Under the pieces are notes generated by a model, which was not told the DNA's origin, did not search any database, and saw only the letters and a list, made by a program, of their open reading frames with translations. DNA of 64,000 nt, from contig JANWYN010000064.1 in NCBI GenBank assembly GCA_025055235.1, positions 1-64,000 of the forward strand, given 5' to 3'. Source of the stretch: Candidatus Roseilinea sp. (GTDB lineage: Bacteria; Chloroflexota; Anaerolineae; J036; Brachytrichaceae). A program made the position numbers and the translations under genes. Below, in pieces: positions 1 to 9,711 of the stretch. The stretch's first letter is position 1; every line of letters starts with the position of its first letter.

Positions 1-1017
1 TTGCGCTACCTCGATCTCATCCAGTCGCGTGGTGCGGTGACTGTTGAGCGCGCCAGCCAACACACAGCAGTTCATCAACTGCGCCGCGCTAGTTATATGT
101 CCGCTTGGAATCGCGCCCTCATCCAGGTCACCAACGATGGCGTGATGATGATCGGGTCATTGACGCTGCTGTTGGTCGGAGGCTACTTCGTGGCGATGCG
201 TGAGCTGACGCTGGGCCAGTTGATCTCCGCATATGCCGCATTGGCGCTGATGCGCATGCATGCCGGCAATCTGGCGTCAACGCTTCCTGCGGTTATCGAA
301 GGCAAGCTCGCTCTGGAGCATATCTACGCCTTTGCCCGGACGGTAACGCCATTGCGCCGGGCGGGAGAACAACGGATTGACTTTAGCGGACGCCTGGACG
401 TATGCGGCGTCACCTTCGGGTATGGTGATTCGCCCATACTGCGTAATGTGTCGTTTTCGGTTCGCCCATCATCACTTACCCTGATCGTAGGCGCGAACGG
501 CTCCGGCAAGAGCACGCTGTTAAGACTAATGATCGGTTTGTATCAACCCTGGAGCGGCACGATCCTAGCCGAAGGGGTGCCATTGCACGAATTGGACATC
601 CAGCATTTGCGGCGACAGATCGGCGTGCTCTATCAGGAACCGCTGCTGTTCGCCGGCACAATTCGCGATAACATCGCCTATGGCTTCCCGGATGCGAGCG
701 ACGCCGACATACGACGTGCTGCGCAGTTGGCGTGCGCGCATGAATTCATCACAGGGCTGCCGAGCGGATACGACACGGCGATCGGTGAAGACGCCCTGCG
801 CTTGTCCGGCGGGCAGCGGCAGCGCATCGCGCTGGCGCGCGCATTGCTGCGTTCGCCGCGCCTGCTGTTGCTGGACGAACCCACCAATCACCTCGACGCC
901 GAATCGCTGCGCGCGATCCTCGCCAACTTGAGCCGTCTCGATAACGCGCCGGCGATGGTCATCACGACACACCGGCCATCCCTCTTCCCTTCTGCCGATC
1001 AAGTCATTCAGCTCTAG
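1..1017 (+). CDS. ABC transporter, permease-ATPase fusion (5' truncated)
   Basis: C-terminal part of an ABC exporter half-transporter; the reading frame is open to base 1, so the true start lies outside the window. Residues 1-110 are the last part of the membrane domain, with a hydrophobic segment near 45-65. The nucleotide-binding domain follows: Walker A GANGSGKST (about 164-172), Q-loop YQEP, signature LSGGQRQ (about 268-274), Walker B LLLLDEP (about 288-294) and the switch His in TTHRP (324). All catalytic motifs are intact. It is followed after 20 nt by an NTP_transf_5 protein. In other bacteria that pairing is seen in peptide natural product (RiPP) clusters, so peptide export is possible. 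The substrate cannot be read from the sequence. Confidence 0.93.
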   Translation: MRYLDLIQSRGAVTVERASQHTAVHQLRRASYMSAWNRALIQVTNDGVMMIGSLTLLLVGGYFVAMRELTLGQLISAYAALALMRMHAGNLASTLPAVIEGKLALEHIYAFARTVTPLRRAGEQRIDFSGRLDVCGVTFGYGDSPILRNVSFSVRPSSLTLIVGANGSGKSTLLRLMIGLYQPWSGTILAEGVPLHELDIQHLRRQIGVLYQEPLLFAGTIRDNIAYGFPDASDADIRRAAQLACAHEFITGLPSGYDTAIGEDALRLSGGQRQRIALARALLRSPRLLLLDEPTNHLDAESLRAILANLSRLDNAPAMVITTHRPSLFPSADQVIQL

Positions 1018-1037
1018 ACGCAACTTTCATCTCATAC

Positions 1038-2234
1038 ATGAAGCGCCTCAGCTATCTTCCCTCGCCGGAGCACGAATTGCTCCTGAAAGCCGGGCTGCTG
1101 CGAGACGAGCGCGCGACGGAGGCCTGGCAAGCGTGGACGGCGCGCGTGCGTTTGCCGGACGATGTTGTGGACGGCGGAACTTATCGCCTGCTGCCGCTGG
1201 TTTATCGCAACCTCACCGAACTCGGCTTCCAAGATGCCTCCCTGGCGCTTTTGAAAGGCATCCACCGGCGCACGTGGTACGAGAACCAGCTGCGGTTACG
1301 CTCGCTGGCCGAGCTGCTCGATCGCTTTCGCGAAGCCGGCATTCCTACGCTTGTGCTCAAAGGCGCCGCGCTGGCGCTACGTTATTACGACGACGTCGGC
1401 CTGCGACCGATGGACGACGTGGACGTGCTGGTTCCAACTGAACGCGCGTCTGAGGCGGTTGCCCTGCTTCATCGCCTAGGTTGGCGCGAGATGCCCTATC
1501 GGGAGATGTGCCGCGTTGATTCGACAGTAATCGCGGCTCGACACTCATGGGAATTTAGCAATAAGTCCGGCGATCGCGTGGATTTGCACTGGCACGCACT
1601 CTTCACAAGCTGCTTCCCGGGCGCGGATGAGCCTTTTTGGCGCGATGCGGAGCCGTTGACGGTCGGCAACACATCGTCACTTGCCCTGAACGCCACTGAT
1701 GCTCTGGTTCACACGTGCGCTCACGGCGCATGCTGGAATCCGCTGCCACCTGTGCGATGGGTGAGCGATGCAATTTACATCCTGCGTTCCGGCACGCATC
1801 GCATCGCATGGCAACGCTTCGTAGATCTGGCGCAGTGGCTGGGCGTGACGCTGCACGTGCGCGACAGCTTGGACTATCTCGTCCAGAAGTTCGACGCGCC
1901 TGTCCCCGCTGAAGCGTTCGCTCAGCTGGCGCGCGCGCCGGTTTCAGCGGAGGAACGTCGCGCCTACGTTTGTCTCAGCTCAACGCCTGCAGGCCCTGTG
2001 CCCAGCGTTGCACGCATATGGCACAGCTACCGGCACTATCGGGCGTTGTGGGTGAGGCGAACGTCGTCCCGGCCGCCGATTGGGTTGCTTGCCTACGCAC
2101 GGGCCACTGCCGGCCAGCCGACCAATCTGCATCTGCTTCGGCGCGGCTTACAACTGGTTTGGCGTGACATACCCGCACGGCTCGGCAGCATAGGCAAATC
2201 GCAGCCCAGGCAAGTGGCAAACCCAACACCGTAG
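1038..2234 (+). CDS. Nucleotidyltransferase-fold protein, NTP_transf_5-like
   Basis: 398 aa. The segment LVLKGAALALRYY followed by RPMDDVDVLVP (about residues 107-138) is the signature of the uncharacterised nucleotidyltransferase family NTP_transf_5: a GA motif and then a D-x-D metal pair. The family is often encoded next to PqqD-like and ABC transporter genes in RiPP and lasso peptide loci. Here it directly follows an exporter on the same strand and was probably cotranscribed with it. The substrate is unknown and the RiPP link is inference, since the upstream genes are not visible. It converges with pfkA, with only about 20 nt between the stop codons and no clear terminator. Confidence 0.8.
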   Translation: MKRLSYLPSPEHELLLKAGLLRDERATEAWQAWTARVRLPDDVVDGGTYRLLPLVYRNLTELGFQDASLALLKGIHRRTWYENQLRLRSLAELLDRFREAGIPTLVLKGAALALRYYDDVGLRPMDDVDVLVPTERASEAVALLHRLGWREMPYREMCRVDSTVIAARHSWEFSNKSGDRVDLHWHALFTSCFPGADEPFWRDAEPLTVGNTSSLALNATDALVHTCAHGACWNPLPPVRWVSDAIYILRSGTHRIAWQRFVDLAQWLGVTLHVRDSLDYLVQKFDAPVPAEAFAQLARAPVSAEERRAYVCLSSTPAGPVPSVARIWHSYRHYRALWVRRTSSRPPIGLLAYARATAGQPTNLHLLRRGLQLVWRDIPARLGSIGKSQPRQVANPTP

Positions 2235-2255
2235 CTCGCCGGCGCTCCGCCCAAA

Positions 2256-3230
2256 CTAGCGGCACAGCATATCGGCGATGCGCAACATCTCGGCGGAGAG
2301 CGGCTTCTGCCGCGATGTGGCGACTTCGAGCGGCACCAGGGCGAGCTGACCGCCGTGCAAGCCGACCATATGGCCAATGCCGCTGCCGTCCAGCAGCGAC
2401 TCGACGGCGCGCACGCCCATGCGCGTGGCCAGCAAACGGTCGAACGCCGTCGGCGTGCCGCCGCGCTGCACGTGACCCAGCACTACCTCGCGCACGTCGA
2501 ACCCTTCCTCGATGTGGTTGGTGAGCAGGTGCTCCTTCAGCGCCCGCAGCCCAGGCGGCCACCCTTCGGCCACGATGATGATGCAATGTGCCTTGCCGGT
2601 ATGGCTGACCTCGATGATGCGATGCGCGACGTCATCCGGCGAGGCCGGCTGCTCCGGGATGAGCACCATCTCCGCGCCGCAGATGATGCCGCTGGCCAGC
2701 GCCAGGTAACCGCACCGCCGGCCCATCACCTCGATCAAGAAAGCGCGCCGGTGCGACGATGCTGTGTCTTTGACGCGCCCGACCGCCTCGGCGATGGTGT
2801 TGAGCGCCGTGTCTACGCCGATAGCGGTGTCGGTGCCATATTGGTCATTGTCAATCGTCTTGGGCACGCCGACCAGCGGAACCCCCAGCTTGTAGAGCTG
2901 ATACGCGCCGGCCAACGTCCCGTTGCCGCCGATGACGACTAAGCCTTCGATGCCGGCCCGATCCAATTGTTCTTTAGCTGCGCGGCGGCCTTCGTCGGTC
3001 ATGAACCGCTCGCTGCGCGAGGTACCCAGGATGGTGCCGCCCTTGCGCAAGATGCCGCCCACGTCGCGCGAGGTCAGCTCGGTGAACTCGCCGGCGATCA
3101 GGCCCTCGTATCCGCGATGGATGCCGATCACCTGGACGCCATACGCCAGCGCCGAACGCGTGACGGCGCGGATGGCGGCGTTGAGGCCGGGGACGTCGCC
3201 GCCGGAAGTGACTACTGCAATTCGCTTCAT
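2256..3230 (-). CDS. pfkA: 6-phosphofructokinase
   Basis: Phosphorylates fructose 6-phosphate to fructose 1,6-bisphosphate in glycolysis. Seen: VTSGGDVPGLNAAIR at the N-terminus, IGGNGTLAGA (phosphoryl-donor loop), PKTIDND (catalytic loop), MGRRCGYLA and LGHVQRGGTPTAFDR (fructose phosphate site). I chose the ATG at 3230 (MKRIAVV), which has GAGAG 5 nt upstream; an ATG seven codons earlier at 3251 is possible. The donor loop GGNG plus Lys in PKTIDND is a mixed pattern: Gly at the ATP-selecting position, Lys at a position often seen in PPi-dependent and group III enzymes. The phosphoryl donor is therefore uncertain. Length is usual for the short bacterial form. Confidence 0.93.
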   Translation of the reverse strand: MKRIAVVTSGGDVPGLNAAIRAVTRSALAYGVQVIGIHRGYEGLIAGEFTELTSRDVGGILRKGGTILGTSRSERFMTDEGRRAAKEQLDRAGIEGLVVIGGNGTLAGAYQLYKLGVPLVGVPKTIDNDQYGTDTAIGVDTALNTIAEAVGRVKDTASSHRRAFLIEVMGRRCGYLALASGIICGAEMVLIPEQPASPDDVAHRIIEVSHTGKAHCIIIVAEGWPPGLRALKEHLLTNHIEEGFDVREVVLGHVQRGGTPTAFDRLLATRMGVRAVESLLDGSGIGHMVGLHGGQLALVPLEVATSRQKPLSAEMLRIADMLCR

Positions 3231-3372
3231 TGCTCTCGAAAGTTCTCTCATCTAGGCGCGCGCCGAGTTTGACGCACGCTTATGCAATGTTAAGGCTGAA
3301 TGTTTAAGCCCGTTTGATTATTCGCGGACAGCCGAGCGTAAGGCCGGCGCCTCGGGCATCGCGCGCCCTCCG

Positions 3373-4518
3373 TCAAACAACAATTGGCGCGAGCGATCGG
3401 GCATACATGCGATGCGTCTTGTAGAACGTAATGCCGAGGTCGCGCATCTCGCGCTGCATCTGCACGTTCTCGACGCCGATCTGCACCAGGTCGGCGTGTT
3501 CAAAGCCGCCCTCGATGATGCTCCGGCGCATCTCGCTGAACAACACTGCCGTGCTACCGCCGCCGCGATGCTCCTCCAAGATACCCATGCCGTTCACGTT
3601 CACCCACTTGGTAGATTTCAGCGCGCGCCACAGCCGGAACCATCCCAGCGGCCATAGCCGGCCGCGCACGCGTTGGATCGCTGCGGAGATGTCGGGATAG
3701 GCCAGAAGAAATCCAACCGGCTTATCCGCCTTATACACCAGCTTGATCAGCCGTGGATCGGCGAACCAAATGATCTGATCGGCCATCGTCTTGGCCTCAT
3801 CTGCTGTGAACGGCACGTTGCCTTCGGAACGGCCCAGCGCGCTGTTGTATAGCTCAAGCAACGTCGGCACGGCCCGGCGCAGCTCACGACGCGAGGTGAA
3901 ACGCGCCACATGCAACCCGCGCCGCGCTTTCACACGCTCGGCCACCCGGTCAATCTGCTCGAACGCTGCCGCGTTCAGTGTGCGCGGGCTGAGATAGCCG
4001 GAGACGATGTCGCCTTTGCCTGCGAACCCAGCGTCTTCGAGTAGCTTCGGGTAATAGTCGCGGTTGTAGGGGATGCCCAGCGCCGGGCGATGCTCGAACC
4101 CCTTGACCAGCAGCCCCAGGCCGTCGAGCGCGGTCATGCCCTTCGGCCCCTCGATGCAATCCAAGCCGCGCCGGCGTGCCCATTCGAACGCCGCATCGAA
4201 CAATGCGCGCGATGCAGCGAGGTCGTCTTCGCACTCGAACAAGAAGAAGTGTGCCGTCCGGCTGGCGTTGAAGTCGTTGTAGTGGCGATTGTCCAACACG
4301 CAGATGCGCCCGCAGACCTCGGCGCCGCGATAGGCGAGGAAGAATGCGGCATCCGAGTGCTGGAAGAAAGGATGGCGCTTGCGGTCGAGCTGGCGCGCCG
4401 CGTCGCCGGCCAGAGGTGGCACCCACTGCGGCACATCGCAATAGATGCGAAAAGGCAAACCCAGGAATTGCTGCACCTGCGCCCGGTTGGTAGTATCCAT
4501 TTCGACGACGCGAATCAT
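3373..4518 (-). CDS. GNAT-like acyltransferase fold protein
   Basis: 381 aa cytoplasmic protein with no signal peptide. The C-terminal half looks like a GNAT domain: LVYKADKPVGFLLAYPD (beta4) and GMGILEEHRGGGSTAVLFSEM, which resembles the acetyl-CoA pyrophosphate-binding segment. The N-terminal half (AFFLAYRGAEVCGRICVLDNRHYNDF) looks like a second degenerate GNAT repeat. Such double-GNAT proteins are common and uncharacterised in Chloroflexota and related phyla. It is divergent from the chelatase gene, with about 90 nt between the start codons. The substrate is unknown. Confidence 0.65.
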   Translation of the reverse strand: MIRVVEMDTTNRAQVQQFLGLPFRIYCDVPQWVPPLAGDAARQLDRKRHPFFQHSDAAFFLAYRGAEVCGRICVLDNRHYNDFNASRTAHFFLFECEDDLAASRALFDAAFEWARRRGLDCIEGPKGMTALDGLGLLVKGFEHRPALGIPYNRDYYPKLLEDAGFAGKGDIVSGYLSPRTLNAAAFEQIDRVAERVKARRGLHVARFTSRRELRRAVPTLLELYNSALGRSEGNVPFTADEAKTMADQIIWFADPRLIKLVYKADKPVGFLLAYPDISAAIQRVRGRLWPLGWFRLWRALKSTKWVNVNGMGILEEHRGGGSTAVLFSEMRRSIIEGGFEHADLVQIGVENVQMQREMRDLGITFYKTHRMYARSLAPIVV

Positions 4519-4610
4519 CGGACGGCCGCTGGGATTGTGTCACCCAGTCAGCAGAATCGCAACTGGGCTGCGCGAATGGCGCACATCCCGTGTGATAGCA
4601 TTGAACTGGT

Positions 4611-5701
4611 ATGGCCATCATCTTCCCTTTCACTGCGATCGTTGGACAAGACCGCATGAAGCGCGCGCTGATCCTGAACGCGATCTACCCGCAGATCGGC
4701 GGCGTGTTGATCCGCGGCGAACGCGGGACGGCCAAGAGCACCGCAGCGCGTGCGTTGGCCGCCATCCTGCCGGAGATTGACGTGATCGAGGACGACCCGT
4801 TCTCGTGCGACCCGGCCAATCCGGCCTCGTTCACCGAGGATCTCAAGCGGCGCGCCGCGGCGGGCGAGCAGTTCAAGATCGTGCGCCGCAAAACGCGCTT
4901 CGTGAACCTGCCGGTCAGTGCGACCGAAGACCGCGTGGTCGGCACGCTCGACATCGAGAAGGCGATCCAGAAAGGCGAGAAGCACTTCGAGCCGGGCGTG
5001 CTGGCTGCGGCCAACCGCGGCGTGCTCTATGTGGACGAGGTCAACCTGCTCGACGACCACGTCGTAGATTTGCTGCTCGACGTGGCTGCGATGGGCGTGA
5101 ATGTGGTGGAGCGCGAAGGCATCAGCTTCAGCCATCCGGCGCGCTTCGTGCTGATCGGCTCGATGAACCCTGAAGAGGGCGACCTGCGCCCGCAGCTGCT
5201 CGACCGCTTCGCGCTCTGCGTGGACATCATGGGCATTCGCGATCCGCGCGCGCGCATGACCATCCTCGAACGCAATCTGGCCTTCGAGAGCGACCCCGTG
5301 GCGTTCGCGAAGGAATGGGAGCCCTACGAGAAAGCACTCACGTTGGAGATCGCCGAGGCGCGCGAGCGGCTGCCTTCGGTCAGGCATACCCAGCGCGACC
5401 TGGCGACGATCGCCAATTTGGTCGCCAGCCTGGGCGTGGATGGCCACCGCGCCGATCTGGTCATCCTCAAAACGGCGCGCGCGCATGCTGCGTTCATGGG
5501 TCGCGATGCGATTACCGAGCAAGACATCTTGTTGGCTGCCGAGCTGGCGCTGCCGCATCGCCTGAAGCGCCATCCCTTCCAAGACACCGAGCAGGCCATG
5601 GCCGCGCTGAGCGAGAAGCTGCAACAAATCGAGCAGCAGGCCGAGGCGCAGGCGGCCAATTCGCAGCAGCCGCCGCCCCCACCGGACGCGACCGCAAAAA
5701 A

Positions 5702-5717
<16 letters not shown>
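4611..5717 (+). CDS. chlI: Mg/Co-chelatase AAA+ subunit, ChlI-like (zero-frame product)
   Basis: 368 aa AAA+ ATPase: FPFTAIVGQD, Walker A GERGTAKST (about 40-48), the chelatase insert region (70-120), Walker B GVLYVDEVNLLDD, and SMNPEEGDLRPQLLDRF (sensor and arginine finger). The GTAKST Walker A resembles the ChlI/ChlD proteins paired with CobN in cobalamin makers, more than plant-type BchI. The zero-frame product ends in a Pro-rich tail just after a run of seven A. The -1 frame continues into a VWA domain, so this gene probably yields both a short ChlI product and a 693-aa ChlI-ChlD fusion by frameshifting. No chelatase large subunit (CobN/BchH) is in the window, so Mg versus Co cannot be decided. 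Confidence 0.88.
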
Positions 5718-6691
<974 letters not shown>

Positions 6692-6705
6692 CGATGGCGC
6701 AGGGG

Positions 6706-6812
6706 CTGGTCGTCGGTCGCTGGTGGCTAGTCGCTGGTCGCTAGTTGCTGGTGGCTGACTCCTGACCTTCTGACCTCTGACCTTCTGACTTCTGACTTCT
6801 GACCTCTGCCCC
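6706..6812. repeat. Heptamer element (GTCGCTG / TTCTGAC words)
   Basis: Fills most of the 181-nt gap after chlD. Six or seven degenerate copies of GTCGCTG (6706-6757) are followed by about seven copies of (C)TTCTGAC (6758-6808). Period is 7 bp with occasional 8-bp steps. No gene is seen here. An A/T-rich stretch (ctatttataattccg, about 6811-6825) follows and may belong to the promoter of the next gene. Confidence 0.85.
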
Positions 6813-6872
6813 TATTTATAATTCCGCCGAGATTTTGAAGATTCGAACGATTGGAGGAGAGCGAGAAGAGAA

Positions 6873-7166
6873 ATGTCCAACACTCAACCACCCGTCAAGT
6901 TCTACGGCGCTATGTGGTGCGGCGATACACGCCGCGCTCGCTCGTGGTTCGACAACAACAAGATCCCATACGAGTGGATAGATGTGGACAAGAACAAGGA
7001 AGCCGAGGAGTTCGTCAAGTCGGTTAACAACGGCTTCCGCAGCATTCCGACGATCGTCTTCGCCGATGGCTCACGGCTGACCGAGCCGAGCGTGCGCAAG
7101 CTGGAAGAGCACGCGCGCAAGCTGGGCTTGATCCCGCCGGCGCCCGAGCAACCCACGAATGTCTGA
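6873..7166 (+). CDS. Monothiol glutaredoxin / mycoredoxin-like protein
   Basis: 97 aa thioredoxin-fold protein: VKFYGAMWCGDTRRARSWFD, SIPTIVFADG (cis-Pro loop) and TEPSVRKLEEHA. The active site is C-G-D-T, not C-x-x-C, so only one redox Cys is present and a monothiol mechanism or partner-dependent reduction is expected. Preceded by GGAGGAGAG about 13 nt before ATG. Its end overlaps the next gene by 8 nt, suggesting translational coupling. The family reduces mixed disulfides; the specific thiol partner is unknown. Confidence 0.85.
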   Translation: MSNTQPPVKFYGAMWCGDTRRARSWFDNNKIPYEWIDVDKNKEAEEFVKSVNNGFRSIPTIVFADGSRLTEPSVRKLEEHARKLGLIPPAPEQPTNV

Positions 7167-7956
7167 TCCGAACGAGCGCGAGCGCACTACCTCTGTCCTG
7201 ACTCGGCAATCGGACAATCCGCCGGATACGCCGCCGCCAACGCCTCCGTTGATGCCGCCACAATCGCCGCCCGGCGGCATCTCACAGACCACGCTCGGCT
7301 GCCTGATCGGCGCCGGCATCATTGCGCTCGCGCTCGTGATCGCCGGCGCGCTGGTGGCATTCGCCCTGCGCGAATCTGCCGAGCGCATGGCAGAGACGGT
7401 GGATCGCGCCAACCCGGCCAACATCATCCAGACTGTGATCCCGCCACCCACGCCGACCATCGTGGTGCGGCCGCCGGCAGTGCTGCAATTGCGCGCGATC
7501 AGCGACCTGGCCACGGCGCAGTCGCTGCTATCCACCATTGCCGAGGTCAATCAGGCGCGTGTGGGCAACGTGCTCTACGAGAAGCTGGTGCTGATCGCAT
7601 GCGGCCGGGTGAAGGCCGGCGTTGACCTCACTCAGCTCAAGGACAGCGACGTCGTGGTAATGGACGACGGCAAGACGGTGCGTGTGAAGCTGCCCCCCGC
7701 TCAGTTGCTCGACGCATACTTGATTGACGACTCGACGCAGCCATGCACGACCCGCGTATATGATCGCACCAACCTACTGCTCATCCCCGAAAGCAAGGAG
7801 CTAGAAGCGCAGGCGCGCGAGAAGGCGTTGGAGGCGATCCGCACCACGGCGATCGAGAGCGGCCTGCTGAACGACGCGCGCCGCAACGCGCAGATCGCCA
7901 TCGAACGCATTTTGCTGAACGCCGGCTACGAGCGCGTCGAGTTCATCGAAGAATGA
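7159..7956 (+). CDS. DUF4230 domain membrane protein
   Basis: 265 aa. A Pro-rich N-terminus (about 18-35) precedes one membrane helix (GCLIGAGIIALALVIAGALVAF, about 45-67) and an extracytoplasmic DUF4230-like domain. Typical features are LRAISDLATAQ, ADLxxL-like KAGVDLTQLKDSDV, VKLPPAQLLDAYL and RNAQIAIERILLNAGYERVEF. DUF4230 has no assigned biochemical function. It starts inside the glutaredoxin gene and converges with the cytochrome gene 8 nt away. Confidence 0.85.
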   Translation: MSDPNERERTTSVLTRQSDNPPDTPPPTPPLMPPQSPPGGISQTTLGCLIGAGIIALALVIAGALVAFALRESAERMAETVDRANPANIIQTVIPPPTPTIVVRPPAVLQLRAISDLATAQSLLSTIAEVNQARVGNVLYEKLVLIACGRVKAGVDLTQLKDSDVVVMDDGKTVRVKLPPAQLLDAYLIDDSTQPCTTRVYDRTNLLLIPESKELEAQAREKALEAIRTTAIESGLLNDARRNAQIAIERILLNAGYERVEFIEE

Positions 7957-7964
7957 GCGCGCAG

Positions 7965-8825
7965 CTACTCCTCTGAAATCGTCACCACGGCCGGCCCCTG
8001 GCCCGTCTCGCGGTGGCACTGCTCACAGGCCGGCTTGACCACTGCTTGCAGATCCAGGAAGCGCGCCGTCTCCAGCGTGCGGTGCGCCTGGTGACAGTCC
8101 GAGCATTGCAACGTCGTCTCGTAGCGCGTTAACCCCAACGCGATGACGGCCTGCGGATCGGGCGCATCCCTCGGCGCGATTAACGGCGCGCCGCGCTTCC
8201 ACGCATCGTATACGGCCGGCAGCATGTTATGCATGTGATTGTCCATCCCGGCGACGAGCAGTTGCTCTTCGTGGCAGCCGATGCAGCCGGCGTTCGAGAG
8301 GTGCGGCGCGCGCAAGCCGAGCGTCGTCTGCGGCACCGTCTGGGTGATCCCATTGACCACCGTCGTGGTAATAGCGGTCTTCTCCAGCCGCTGATCGTCC
8401 TGGCCGGCCAGCCAGAGCGCCGCCATCTCTGCGCTGAGGATCAGGGTGTCCACCCGATGGCGCGCGCCGCCGTCGCCGCGATGGCAGTCAATGCAACGCA
8501 GCTCGCCGCCCTGGCCGTGGATCTGCTGGTAGTGATAGCTGGATAGATCGGGCGCGAGGGCGCCGGCAACCGAGGCCTGTGCGCGATCCACGTAGGCGCG
8601 GTGCTGCGCAGTGTGGCACGATAGGCAGAACGAGTCGCGCTCCTGGCGCTCGGAGATGGTGAACAAGCCGGCCGCGCCTGCGCCGATCGCGATCAGCGCT
8701 GCCAGCACAGCGAGCAACCCGGCAGGCGGGCGGCGCCGACGACGGTAGATCTTGCCTTCGTATTGCCAATCGTCATCATCGTCGTCAGGCAGCTCGTACT
8801 CATCGGTGATGCGGTAGCGCGGCAT
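7965..8825 (-). CDS. Membrane-anchored pentaheme cytochrome c
   Basis: 286 aa. After an acidic N-terminus there is one membrane helix (LLAVLAALIAIGAGAAGLFTI), then five CxxCH haem sites: CLSCH, CIDCH, CIGCH, CSDCH and CEQCH. This resembles NapC/NirT/NrfH-type quinol-oxidising or electron-relay cytochromes in the membrane, with haems outside. I chose the ATG at 8825, 4 nt after the lgt stop; an ATG at 8885 lies inside lgt and is less likely. As last gene of the complex I locus it may share its transcript. Electron donor and acceptor are unknown. Confidence 0.88.
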   Translation of the reverse strand: MPRYRITDEYELPDDDDDDWQYEGKIYRRRRRPPAGLLAVLAALIAIGAGAAGLFTISERQERDSFCLSCHTAQHRAYVDRAQASVAGALAPDLSSYHYQQIHGQGGELRCIDCHRGDGGARHRVDTLILSAEMAALWLAGQDDQRLEKTAITTTVVNGITQTVPQTTLGLRAPHLSNAGCIGCHEEQLLVAGMDNHMHNMLPAVYDAWKRGAPLIAPRDAPDPQAVIALGLTRYETTLQCSDCHQAHRTLETARFLDLQAVVKPACEQCHRETGQGPAVVTISEE

Positions 8826-8829
8826 GGCG

Positions 8830-9690
8830 TTACGCCGAAACTGCCGGCTGTGGCGCAGCCGGCGGACGAACGACGTGGTTGACAATGAGAATCGTCGCGC
8901 CGAAAGCGATGCCGGCCAGTGAGATGAGCGTCGCGGTTGGCAGCGCGCCGAACGTCCAGGCGTCGGGCCGGAAGAACAGCTCTATCCACGCGCGGCCCAG
9001 CCCATACCAGATGAAGTACAGCCCCATGATGTCACCATCGCGCAGGCGATCTTCGAAGCGGCGCGCAATCCACATCAGCCCGATGAACCCGACGAAATTC
9101 CAAACCGACTCGTAGAAGAACGTGGGATGGAAGCGCGTCTCCGGCGGGTAGCGCTGCAGATCGGTGAAATCCACATTGGGTGTGCGGATGCGGAAGGCAG
9201 GGTCTATGGTGATGCCCCACCACGACGAGCCGGTCGGCCCGCCGTAGAGCTCCTGGTTGAAGTAATTGCCCCAGCGACCGATGGACTGCGCGAGGAGCAC
9301 GCCCGGCGCGGCACTGTCGGCCAGCCGCCAGAAGCTGACGTGATATTTGAGGCTGACGAGAACGGCGCCGATGATGCCGCCGATCAAACCGCCGTAGATG
9401 CCTAGCCCGCCGTTCCAGATGGCGAGGATCTGCAGGGGATTCTGCCGGTAGTAGGCCCAGCCGCTGTTGCTGCCGTCGTTGGGCGAGGAGAAGACGTGAT
9501 ACAGCCGCGCGCCGATGATGCCGAGCACAATGACCCACAGCACACCATCCCAGACCACATTCGGGTCTTCGCCCCGGCGCTTCATCTCCAGCGCGGTGAT
9601 GTAGGTCGCGATAATCATGCCGGCGGTGATGATGACGCCGTACCAGTGCACGCGCAGCGGGCCGAGTTCGAACGCAATTCGTGGATCCAT
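8830..9690 (-). CDS. lgt: Prolipoprotein diacylglyceryl transferase
   Basis: 286 aa polytopic membrane enzyme that transfers diacylglyceryl from phosphatidylglycerol to the lipobox Cys. Seen: HWYGVIITAGMI, GARLYHV, the Lgt signature GRWGNYFNQELYG, FHPTFFYES and YGLGRAWIE. It has seven or so hydrophobic segments and the usual length. It lies 21 nt downstream of nuoM, where nuoN commonly sits. Confidence 0.97.
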   Translation of the reverse strand: MDPRIAFELGPLRVHWYGVIITAGMIIATYITALEMKRRGEDPNVVWDGVLWVIVLGIIGARLYHVFSSPNDGSNSGWAYYRQNPLQILAIWNGGLGIYGGLIGGIIGAVLVSLKYHVSFWRLADSAAPGVLLAQSIGRWGNYFNQELYGGPTGSSWWGITIDPAFRIRTPNVDFTDLQRYPPETRFHPTFFYESVWNFVGFIGLMWIARRFEDRLRDGDIMGLYFIWYGLGRAWIELFFRPDAWTFGALPTATLISLAGIAFGATILIVNHVVRPPAAPQPAVSA

Positions 9691-9711
9691 CGAGGCGTAT
9701 CTACTCGTGCA

